Positions 21,401-33,400 of a stretch of DNA of 64,000 bases are shown here, piece after piece (positions within the stretch are counted from its first letter, which is position 1; each line of letters opens with the position of its first letter). Origin of the DNA: Nageia nagi. Taxonomy: Eukaryota; Pinophyta. Location: the NCBI GenBank assembly GCA_050084985.1, contig JBITNC010000002.1, positions 3,286,001 through 3,350,000 of the forward strand, read 5' to 3'. The position numbers and the translations under genes are program-made. Below the pieces are notes generated by a model. That model did no database searches, was not told the DNA's origin, and worked only from the letters and a program-made list of their open reading frames with translations.

Positions 21401-24400
21401 TGCTTTTGCACCCCTTTAAAACCATGCGCCGCTATTTTTGCTCCACCATTTGATCCTTAGCTTGACCAACCCAAAGGTGACACATGGCAGCATAGAAGGT
21501 TATAAATATCACGCTACCCCTTAGTCATTCTTACCATTACATCTAAGATTTTTCACCCTTCCCCCAGTCGCACCATTTCTAGCGCATGCTTTTGCACTCA
21601 TCTAAAACAATGCGCTAGGGAGAAATAAGGAGTCTAGAGGGCCGTTGTGCATTCAAATAGCTTGTTTTTGGCTAAAGCATTCAATAAAGCCCCAAGGTCA
21701 TGGTTCATGCTTTTTGACATGCTTTTGCACTCATCCAGATTCATGCGCCCAAGTGTGAGGTGAAGAATTATACTATGAAATTTGACTAAGTGACCCAAGG
21801 CCCAGTCGCATGTTTTTCAAGCAGTGCTCAAGCACTCATCCAAAACTGTGCGCCCAGAATTGCAAGGTCAAAGGTTGATCAACGCTAGAAGAGAGGAGTT
21901 CCTGCCTATTGTGGCCAAGCTGATCACTCTCTTATCTAAGGGTACTGGTTAGGAGAATGATACTAAGTATAGGAGGGAGTTCATGGGCTTCATGCAGTTA
22001 TCAGCTTGAGGAGAGCTATTCGATAGGCTGGGGTAATTAGTGATGCCCTACACCACCAGTTAGCTTATTTTGGCTCGAAGAGATTTTATATGAACCCTAT
22101 CTTTTGTACCTGTTACTGCATGGCAAGGTTAGATCCATAGAGCTATTCGATGAAAGATATCTAGGACAAAAGAGCACCCCCGTGTGGCAAGCTTATCCAA
22201 AGTGGTGGTACCAGAACAAGTTCCAGCATTTTTGTTAGAGAAATGACTACTGGGAGGATGATATCTACAAAGATATCAAAGGGGAGTCCATGGTTAAGAG
22301 GATTTTTGATGCAGCCGTCCAAGCTATCAGCATACATGCAAATTTCTTCCTGCAGAACGCTGACCATACATTCATCAGAGTCTATGGCTCAGAGGAACAA
22401 CCCCTACTCTTGCCAAGATATGCTGGTGATAGGCTCGTACTGATTGAGTTTGCTAGGCAACTCTTGTTCCTGAAAGAGAGTTTGGAAGAAGAAGAACGCG
22501 ACCATTAACTTGCCTATTTCAATAGCAAGATATGTGTTTCAAACGTGGGTTGAATCAGCTAGTATGAAGGAGCTGTAGCAGTATGCCTTTTCCAAGTAGG
22601 CAACTGCAAGAAACTATGATCCTAGGGGCATAATTGCACATTTCTATAGCAATGCATTCCACAAACCTATTGCGTTTTTGCATCAGTCTTTTGGGAGTGT
22701 GGAGAAGTACCGAAATGTGCAGGATGAGGAGATTGCAAAGATAGATGCTCTTCTGAGCAATAAAAAGGCTCCCCTTCAGGAAGAAAAACCACCTTAGAGA
22801 CCTCGAACGACTATGTCTAGATCTAAGGAGGTCCCTCTCAGGATCAGGTCGTCTCCTTCTCTTGCTCATACTGCATCTCTACCAGTCAAAATGTCTTTGC
22901 TTCCTGTTGGAAAGAGGCAAGAGGCTATGAGGGAATACATTTTGGACCCTAGCAAGCGTAGTGTAGTAATGGTTGATCTTAAGGAGGTTGGCTATCGCGC
23001 TATGCCCTTGGATGTGCTGGATAATGTAGTAGGTGAGGCTTGTGCTAGTGATTCACCCACATAAGCGGTTCCTTTTACGCTCACCCATTCTCTTGGATGT
23101 AGAGAGAAAGTCCCTTCTTTGCAACTAAGCTCTAGTTCCAGTTCTGAACGTTGCACTTCCTCTTCCGATAAAGAGATTGATGAAGAGCTTGACCATACAG
23201 TAGAAGACTTCAGAGAAGAATCGAAAAACTGTGGTGGAAGAGAAGAAGAAGAGGAATATGATGATGACGATGCTTCCATTGTTCTTGAGCAAGAAGATGT
23301 AGCCATAGGTGCCTCTGCACCTGATGAGACGGAGATTGAAACTCTCCCAGATGACAATGAGATAGTGGATGTTGGAACATATGATGATAACGTACAGATC
23401 GTTGGAGAAAAGTGTGCTACAGAGGTGGGTGCCTCCAAACCCTCTCTTGCCGAGAATAGGAAGAACTCCCCTTCCTCTTCGCACAAATTCTCCACAAAGA
23501 GGACGAGCCATGAGAGATCTCCTTAGCCACGCAAAGGTATATCTATAGGCGGTGATGGGGAAGATGAAGAGGATGAAGGAGAAACTGAGGGTCAAAAGAA
23601 GAAGAGAAGGCAAGAAGAGCACCAAGGCAAGGAGATTACCATAATTCAGACCACTCTAGCGAAAGAGATCAAGAAGATCAACAAAGGATGATTGTTGGTT
23701 CCGAGATTTCCCCCCCAGCCAACAATTGAGCATCCAAATCTTAACCAAGATGCTTGCCTTAGAGCCCTCAGCATGAGTACAAACTCATGATGAAGATATA
23801 GACCAGGATTTGCACTTCGAAGATGAGGAAGTGGAGCTTTCGAATGGTTAGAAGATTCGAAGGGTTGACACGTTTGTCTCCACCTTCCAAAAGGAACTCT
23901 CCATCAGCCATTGCTATTCAAAGGAGAAACATCCTCAGAGAGCTAAAGACTGTGTCATCGAGACATTCAAGATGCCCATGAAGCTAGGATTGACAACTCG
24001 TAAACATATAGTTACTCAAGATGCTGTAGTCATGGAGCAAGAGGGGTATGAAGCCAAGAAGGAGGTGAAGAGGTTGAAAAAGGAACTCACGGCTAGCAGG
24101 ACAATCATCAAGGAGTTCCAGAAGGTCAGTACCACCCACTTAGATCTGTAGAAGCAAACCTCCTTCCATGAGGATGGGAATTGATGAAGGAGTAGCTGAA
24201 GAAGGAAATGATGGAGGCTATTGAGAGATTGTCTTCTCGAATTTACAAGCTCCTTGCTGAAGGTGTGGAAATCAGGGACCTTAAGTCGCAGATCTCAACA
24301 CACCTAAGCACGTTGAATAGCCATCTTCCCAACGTCTCCTATATGCAGCATATTTACGTTGACAATCCTGAGAAGTTAGTCTTCTACAAGTTCACATACC

Positions 24401-27400
24401 ATCATGATTGGTTGAACCACGCACTTGAAAAGTGCAATGCGGTCCTGAAGATCAGAATCCCCTTGAGAAAGGAGGTTGAGCAACAAATGTGTGAATATGC
24501 CTATCAGCTCAAGTTCCAAGGGGAGGACAATAGTGTGAGAAAGGAGGCGGTATTCGCAGAGGCTCAGAACCTGATATAGGAGCATCTTGACATCGATGAC
24601 CTCAGTTTGCTAAAGGTAGGGCATCCTATCATCCATGACAGATGGATGGTCATCTGGAGGCACCAGATGCAGGCTACATCGAAGAAGATAAAGGACTACG
24701 TTTGACATAGTGGCAACACCGTTGGCATGATTTTCAGGGGTGTACGGAATACTGTGGCGTTCTTGGAGGAGACCATTGAGTTGTATGGTCACACCAATTA
24801 GGAGTGGAACTCCGCTAGTATCAGATTAGATTTGGCCTAGGTCTTATCCACCTGCAGATTCTGTTTGCGGTATCTTTGCTTTTGTTTAGATGCATATTTG
24901 ATGGTGGTTGTTATGTCAGACTCTATTTCACTCGATTTGATTGGTGTAGGGATGAGTTTTTGCTGCCACCACATCGAATTTGTTAGATTCACTTATGACT
25001 CTGACCGGTGCAGGGATGAGGTTTTCCTCCCTCCGGTTCAGATGTCAGACTTTTTCATTGCATATCTGATTTACTTTTGAGTAGCTTAGAGGTAGATTAA
25101 ATGCATATAAGTTGTGGCATTTATATTTTGTCAGATTTTTAAGTGCCACTTGCATCGATTCATGTTAGCAATCTGATTTTGTATTGGTATGTGTGTTGCA
25201 TGTGTGCACACCATATCAGATTTGATGCCTTTAGGGAAACACTTTTAGTGGCCTATTTATACCCCATCCTGACCATTTAGAAGGGGATTTTGCATTCGGG
25301 ACTTTTGCACTTGGAATATTACATGATATTACGCATTTTGGCATATGTGAGACTCTGCACTTAATAGAAATATTGCATATTGAGGATCTTGCATTTTGGG
25401 ATGCTGGCTACAAACTTTCATGTGTAAGAATTTCTTAGTTGTTGCATCTGTTATAACTGAGGTTTACTGTATTTCATATGAATGCAAGGGTTTTTCTACA
25501 TATGTTTGGTTTGTTGCATCTTTAAATTTTTACATTCTATTGCATAGAGGTTCGTTGCATAAGAGGTTCGTTGCATGTTCATCATTGAATATCATTATAA
25601 ATGTATTTCTTTTGAGGAATGAGATTATAAAGTTAATATTGTGAAGGATATCATTTGTGGGATCATGCCTATATGAATAACTTTCCCCTTGGAGTTGTAT
25701 ATTGAATATTCATTGAAGTGGTTTGAGTTTATCTTTGCATGGTTTGCACGTAAGTGAATGTATTTTGAGGCTCATAGCTTGTCTTTATACCATTTGGTTA
25801 GGTTCTTGTGCTCACACCCTCACCTCATGTATGCCTTCCCACTGAGTCATCCACCAAGACCCTACAACTTCTTGCTCTCGTCTGGTAGTGATTTGAGTGC
25901 ATATTACTTGCCCAGCTTGATAGTGAGTCCATTGACCTTAATGAATTTGAAGATGACCTGCCGAGACAGTGCATCACTAGTGATACCTTCATAAGTTCAT
26001 GCTTCCTTGTATTCCTTTGCATTTATCCCTATGTTTGTCCCTAAATTTGTAATATTTCTTCGCTTTCATTGACATTTGTAGTCTTTCCTTATTATGGAAA
26101 AGAATTCCGGCATTGTATTTCCCTTGTATACGGTTAACAACATGCATGTCTAACTATTGTGCCTTCAAGACCATATTCCATGTGAGCGCTTGGGGTAACC
26201 AGTCCTTTCAGGTGGAAACAAGTAACGTTGTTTACTCTAAGTCTTGTGCATGTTTTGGACTAGGAAAGAAAAACATTCCAACAGGGGGTCATTCATTTTA
26301 TGTGCATTTTGGTCAAATAACTCCATTGTGTGTTATGTTTTGCATGTATTAAGGAAAGACACTACTTGAAATTGGTAGGCCTCACTTCATAAGATCATTT
26401 TGAACCATTTTTTTGGAAATTCACTTTACTGGCACCATTTAAGGCACCATGAAAGCTAGGCGCATGTTTATCAAGGGGTGAAAAAGCACCCATCTAAATT
26501 GGTGCGCTAGCCTCTTGGATGTCCAGATCCGGGACCATGGATTTTGACTAAGTGTGAAATCTTGCATCTTGGACCAGGCGCATGTTTTCTAAGGAGTGCT
26601 AAAGCACTCATCTATTTTGGTGTGCCTAATCTAAGATGTAAAATCCATGTTAAATTTTTTTAAGTGCTCCTTAATCCCAGGTGCAAGGATTTGGGGGAGT
26701 GCAAAAGCACTCATTGAAAATGGTGCACCCATAACCAAAGGGTCATTTTTGTGAAAGTTTGAAATTGGTTAAGTCTTGAAACACAAAGAGCCCAGGTGCA
26801 TGGATCCAAAGGGTTGAAAAAGGACTCGCCCAAAAAGTTGCACCCCTCAATTATTGCACATACATTGGACCAAGTTTTTGACTATTCCCAAGGTGACATG
26901 TGGTATAACCCAAAATTATAAATATTAGATCACCCCTTGCATTTCACTACAATTCATTTTGCTTAAGACTTCCAAGTAGCACTATTTCCAGACATTGAAA
27001 AGGACTACCACAAAATCGTGCATCCAGGAGGAATAAGGATTTTTGAGATCATTTGACATCATTTTAAGCCTTTTTTCTTGAAAGATGAGGGTAAGCTTGA
27101 TCAAGCAAAGCATTTTCTGAAAATTACTTCATTTTTTCTTGCATGCCTACCCAACTAACCTAGGCGTATGATTTCTACATAGTTCAAAAGGACTCATCCT
27201 AAGCGGTGCACCAAGACCTAGAGTGGGAAAATTTGACTAAGTATTACAATTTCAAGTTCATTTCATTCCCTTTTCCTTCATTCATTATAAATGATAAAAA
27301 TTTAAGGTGTAAGGTTTTTGTGTAGTGAAAAGGGATCCATCCAAAATGGTGTGCCCTAGCATGGAGTAATGATCAAACCATCCCAAATGAGAAATTTTGT

Positions 27401-30400
27401 TCAAAGAGGGTAAAAATTGATTGAAGTGATGTGTTCCTCTAGCAAGTACTTAGGTGCATTATTTTCTCAATGTGAAAAAGCACCCTTCTAGATTGGTGCG
27501 GTATAGGAAAACTGACCTAAAAATTGACTAAATGGTGGATAGCCAGGAGTGAAGATATCAAGTTGACAAGTGGCACCTATGCATTGTGCCAAGCATATAC
27601 GCTCCATGCATTCTCCATAAAAGTGGTTTCAATCCACTTTTTGTAGGACGTTTCAACTATCCCAACCTAGATGTCTGGTCAACTCCCACTGCCACAAGGA
27701 CACTTCCAGAACTGTGCGTCTAGCCCAACTTGGCCCTTTTGAGACATTTTGATCAAATTTCAGACCTGTTCTCACTCATTTGCTAGGAGGATTTATCAGA
27801 TGAAATTATTAACTCTTGCAGATTATTCATTTCTTCAATGATGCTGTTTGCTATTCCTTTTCTTGACTTATACTACGAGGTAGCTAAACATTGTAAATTG
27901 GACAAGAGAAATCTCTTGGATATTGAAGCTAATGTCATCATGAATTTCTCTCCTGAAGGTATTGAAAATGCTTTCTGTTGGAGAAGATATGGAGATGAGT
28001 ACACTGAAGCAACCTCTGATGAGTTTCATGATAGCACAACCAAAACATGAGATTATATCCAGTTTGGTTGTACACAGATTGCCAGGGCATTCAAGGCCAA
28101 AGGTTGTTTAGTGCTTGTAAAGAAGAGTTCATCCCTACAGTGTCTATGTTGATTACTTTATTGTTTAGAGCATAGATTTAAAAAGGGAAAAACGAATCCG
28201 GAAAAAATCGCATCTTGGAGAATATTCGGATTTTTGCCAGACAATCGCCATTTTTTTGTCAGATATTCAGATGTTTTATGTGTTTGAGAGATATTTTTTT
28301 GTTTTTTGCAAATTCAAAGAAACATTTCCAAATGTCTTTCGAAATTTATGTACTCACTATGTTAGTATGTAGCTTAAGCACTATGCAGTATTTTGATACA
28401 AAAAACATGTTGTCCTCATGCAAAATCCCAAATAATTCTCCATGCAAATATTAGCCAATTAATAAGCAATAAACATCAAATTATGCTCCTAGGCATGCCA
28501 TGAACTGATCTAGGGCATCAAACATGTACAAAAATGTGCCAACAATCCCAATGACTCACTCTACTAGCCAAATTACACCTCAATCGCCCAATGTCACACT
28601 CAAGGAAGCAAGATTACATCAAACACACCAAAATATCAGACAAGAAATGGGAGATCAAGTGTGCCAATGCTTCATTAAGAGAGAAATGATGAGTACAAGC
28701 AATATCAGGCCCCCAAGGACTCAATGTTGGCTTCCAAGGAGCCAAGTAGGGCACATTGATGTGCAAATATGATCACTGATGTAGATATGTTGTAGAACAA
28801 CCACACTCTACTAGATCTGTGGACGCCTCACTAAAGGGCTTCCTCATAGGTTAGCTCTTGCCAAAGAGAACAAGTGCGATTCCGGAATACCACCGGATGG
28901 ATTCGAAGATGTTGACTGCTATGAACACCTCAGGGTATGGTAACCTCACAGCACGAAGATCTAATACAGTTTGATTCTATTTTCTTAATTGAGTATCAAG
29001 GACACTAATGTCAAGGATTCCAAAAGTGAAGTTTCTTATTTTAACTGGAACATTGTTCTCTATGTTGAATGAACCTAATTTATTATTTTTACTTGCATCA
29101 TTCCTAGGTTTTCTGATATTCTTTTCTTAAATATAATTGTCACAAAGCTTGAGATTACCTTCATATACTATTGCTTCCATGATTATTTGTTTCAGGAGAA
29201 ATTAATTTTGCTTTTTTATTATGAGAGAGTTTGCCTACAATATATGTCATCATTCTCGTGCTTTTGATTTTTAATAATTTATTACATTTTCTTTACTTTT
29301 TTGACTATACATTTTTTAATGATCGCTTTTACTACATGAATGCAGGAATGAAATTGGATATGACGGATGGAGACTTGACTTTGTTAGAGGATTTTGGGGA
29401 GGTTATGTGAAAGATTATTTACAAGGAAGTGAGCCTTTCTTTGCTGTTGGGGAGTATTGGGACTCTCTATCATACACTTATGGTCAAATGGACCACAATC
29501 AAGATGCTCATCGACAACGTGTCATTGATTGGATAAATGCTACTGGTGGAAATGCTGGAGCTTTTGATGTCACTACAAAGGGCATTCTTCATACAGTGAG
29601 TTGAAACTTGAAATGCTATGTTCTATGTAACATTGGATGTTTGAAGATACCAGTTAAATGAAAAAACTTTATATCTGATTTTACGTTTGAACTACATCAG
29701 TCAACATTTAAGATTTGCTATTTGTGAAACCCCAGAATTAGATATTGTGAAAATATAAAAATTTAAAGGTTACAATTTGTAATTTTACATTGAAATTTCT
29801 GTAATCCTATTAGATTATTTTTCTAAATCCAGTTCCATTTGATAATCACTTGCATAGTTATTAGAATCAGAATTGGAAAAAAAATTGTTGGATTGGGATT
29901 AATTGGGAATCGGCAAAATTGGAAAAATTCAATATACATACATATATATATATATATAGACATTTTGTGATGCCCCCTTTACACAGTTATAATTATTCTT
30001 GGAATCTAACAGGTTCCTTTTGTAATATATTTTATTAATGTATTGCACTTTCTATATATATATATTTGACATTTTGTGATGCCCCCTTTACACAGTTGTA
30101 ATTAATCTTGGAATCTAATAGGTTCCTCTTGTAATATATTTTATTAATGTATTGCACTTTCATATTTGTAACTTAGGATAGGAAAATTAATGGGTCAATG
30201 TACCTCACTATGAGCCCCAAGTGGGACGTCTCCCTCCTAAGCTTAGATTAGGTGTTCTTATTATACTTGGAGATCCTGATACATGATTGTGGGAATCCCA
30301 AGGTCTATTTAGCATCTAGTGGACGGATGAGCACTTAATGGCTCCAACGTTGAGATTGGGAGCATTTGTACACCTGTTCCAGCCTTGGGGAGACTTCTAG

Positions 30401-33400
30401 ACCCCCATGTTGGCCCTTGAGACCCATGTTGCCCCCCTAAGTGCCCACACATGCCTCTTATACCCACGCATGCATTCTTGGATCCACGTGGAGCATTAGG
30501 GAGGCCCAAATACCCATGTTGGGCTTGGATTGACTTCTAGGTGCCAACATTGGGACATGAGGGGATTGGTTGATGACGTTGAGGTGTATTCCTGATTTGG
30601 AAAGGCTATATTAACCCTTGGAGCCTCATTGCTGGATATACTTGATTATTATTACTCTTCATATTGTCTAGAGGACAACAAGTCATAGTGGTGCTAAGCG
30701 ATCTCCCTAGGTGCATCATCTAGGAGGGCATTTATGTTGAGGGATCCTGATTGTCTACGGCATTGGTGCAATGCCCTTGCCCACTCGATGGTATTCCGAG
30801 GTATTGCTTCTACTTTCAGTGGTCAGCCAGGGTTTGAGGAGGGCTCCTTCGGTGGAGAGGATTCAGATTCTGAGGGAACATACTGTCCCATGGTTCCGAG
30901 AATATTCCAGCAGTGAGAGATAATGTGGTTATGCCCTAGTTGGCTCCTTGGAGGCCAACGTCAGCCCTTTTGGGCTTGTTATTGTATTGTTGAACATTTC
31001 ATATCATATGTATCGCCATTTGGCATTGGATCTCATATTCTGTACTGTGTATACTTGTCTTGTGCATCGTTGAGTTACTATTACTTGTGTATGCTTGTAC
31101 TAGCCAAATGTTGGCATTGTGGAGTGTTGATCATTGATTATTGCATGTATTGGCCAGACGTGGGCAATTGGATATTGTAAATGCTTGGTCTTGTAACCCT
31201 AGCTTGAATGCTGGCATTATTGCACTGCTTGAGCTTTAATTGAATGCCCTAGTCATAATGTTGCCATATTGAGGGTTTGAATGCTTATTGTTGATGCTCA
31301 GACTTGACATTAGGGTGATTGTAATTGAATTTGCTGATATTGCACTCTAGTTGTATTTTGGGTGCTTGCACATTTGAACAAACCATTTTTAGCTATCTCT
31401 CAACATGACATATCAAACAAGACAACATTCTAGATCAAATAACACATTACACAAGTGACAACATAATGTAATATTGGAAATTGTAAATTTTTGTATTAAA
31501 TATCAAATGTCCAAGGAGTAAAACATGTCAAAGATTTTCCATTTGAAGAAACAAAATCTGAACCTAAACATTTTTCTTCTCAGCTGTTCTTTCCACTTTC
31601 CTTCTTTTGCAACTTTGGCCTTGGTTGCTTTTGTTGGTTCTAGTCCTTATGATGGACCCCCTTCTTGTTCTTGAGACTAAGGTTGTTGTTGCGGTTTCCT
31701 TTTCCTCTTCCTCTGTCATTGCAACAACTTCTTGTTCCATCCTTTCAACATCGTCAAAGCTGAAATCAAAATCCTGAACTTTTAAATGCCTATCAAAGGC
31801 CAATATATTCAAATTCAATAGGTTAAGTTGAAAATTGAAATCAAACTCCTCAAAATTGAAACTTGAAATCAAAATCCCTAATTTGTTCAATTAACAAGAA
31901 CAAAATCGTTGATATGTTTTGGCATTTATATATTCATCAACGTTGAAACCTGTGGATCAGTTGGATCAATTAATTGCATCCAACTCTATTGCCTCATGAC
32001 TTGTTCCTTCAATCTATCTATGATGAAGGTGAAAGTTGTAATGCACAAAAAATAGATCATTCAAGCGCTCCTAGGTGAGCATGTTGTGCTTGTTTGAATG
32101 TATATTCTCGGAAGTGCTCCAATTTCACTCACACCCAGAAGCGCTAAATGGTTGGGATAAGATTATGTTGGTGAGGAAATCCTTCCTACCCTATAGGGCC
32201 TCTAGTAGGTAGGCTTAGCAAAAGAGAAAAGAGTCTCAACGACACCTATGAGTGAGATAGCGTTACCTATCTTTGCTTGAAAAGGGCTGACTACCCCAAG
32301 GTTTATGTGACTTCGATGTTTTAAGGCCTTTCGACTTTAAAAGAGGTCTCGCGTCTCTGAGCAATGATATGTTATTAGCTCTAGTGAACTTGTGGGTTAA
32401 CTCAAATAAGAGGAGGTGGGCATATTAACTCACAATTTTAAATGGACTTATTCAGGGCTTGCATCGATGGAAAGTTGCAGGGTTTTAAAAATGGGAAAAC
32501 AATTAAAATGAAAGTTGAGAATGATCTAAAGGAACTTGATGCACGTATCAACTATTTGCTAGTGTTATAGGGTCCTGAAGATCTATAATCCGAATTTATT
32601 GAGAAAGTTCATTCATTCATCAAATATAGAAGCACACAACATGAACACTCAAAGTACAACTATAAATGAGCCAAAAGGAGAACATGAGCTTCAAATATAG
32701 AAACAAACAACATAAATGACCAAATTACAACTATAAGTGAGCCAAGTGCAGATCACTAAACTTCAGATATCACGAGAATAATTCACCATCACACATTTAT
32801 GAATGAATGTTTTTACTCAAATGTCATAGAAAATAGATATGTTCCAGAATATAAACATTTAGTATGCAAGCTGTGGAAATAATAACTATTCATAAACTTC
32901 GAAAGATGATCATTCAGCTTTCCCAAAAAACTTGTAGTTTTCAAAGGAAATGAGCTTAAGCTAATGAATAGTTATGAAAAGACAACATCTCATAAAACAT
33001 CCACAAATCCAAAAGGAACAAACAACATTACTTGCATTAACATCACAAAAACTCTAGAACAAGATTGTTGAATAGTATAAAAGCTCTAGAGCAAGTTTCT
33101 CTCTAATCCATTCTGCTTCAAAATGACCCTGTGGAGGGTACTTATAGCACAAATGTTTGACAACAATAAATGTATGTGTTGCCCTAATACAACTACCAAC
33201 ATTAAATAAAGTGTTACCCTAATGCGGCTACAGTAGCCCTATGATGGTTGAAGAGCCAAGAAAGTTCTAACAACAATAAATGAATTGACATAAACCTAAT
33301 TGAAATATAAAGTATTACATATATTGAGATTTGAACATGTGGGAGAAAAAACTCATCATCACAGTTCAAATAAAACAACTTTTTAAAACATCACCCCTAT

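Larger units (their letters stand above)
19781..21860. repeat. hairpin array in X3 leader
   Basis: About a dozen compound hairpins with inner palindrome GAGTGCTTTTGCACTC (variants GTGCTTTTGCAC) and outer pair GTCGCATG...CATGCGAC or GCGC forms; clear examples near 19,781, 20,465, 20,670, 20,765, 20,865, 20,950, 21,300 and 21,580. In several units the outer stem has shifted from GCGC to GTCGC/GCGAC while still pairing. Confidence 0.75.
19603..26283 (+). mobile_element. family X element, copy X3
   Basis: Begins with hairpin TGTTGTGCCTGCACAACA plus a C-run and ends AACATTCCAACA. Order: hairpin array, promoter-like blocks, ORF pseudogene (21,866-24,810), 3' region with second TATA (25,254-25,261) and terminus. 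Total 6,681 bp. The N-terminal part of the ORF is missing: the leader joins directly to the LINARREEF block. Flanks gtact / ggggg do not match, so either the ends are from different copies or the target duplication has been lost. It lies in the AMY3 intron in sense orientation. Confidence 0.7.
26284..28170 (+). mobile_element. family X fragment, copy X4 (leader plus ORF start)
   Basis: Directly abuts the 3' end of X3. Contains a hairpin array, two promoter-like blocks (26,891-26,924 and about 27,575-27,620) and the N-terminal part of the ORF, then stops abruptly near 28,170. No own 5' hairpin terminus is visible, so X3 may have inserted into X4, or the two were joined by rearrangement. Confidence 0.6.

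Noticed and set aside
22813-23526. Acidic, serine-rich frames on both strands as an independent gene
   Set aside because: They are the low-complexity middle of the X3 ORF; minus-strand frames there are mirror shadows of GAA/GAT-rich codons.
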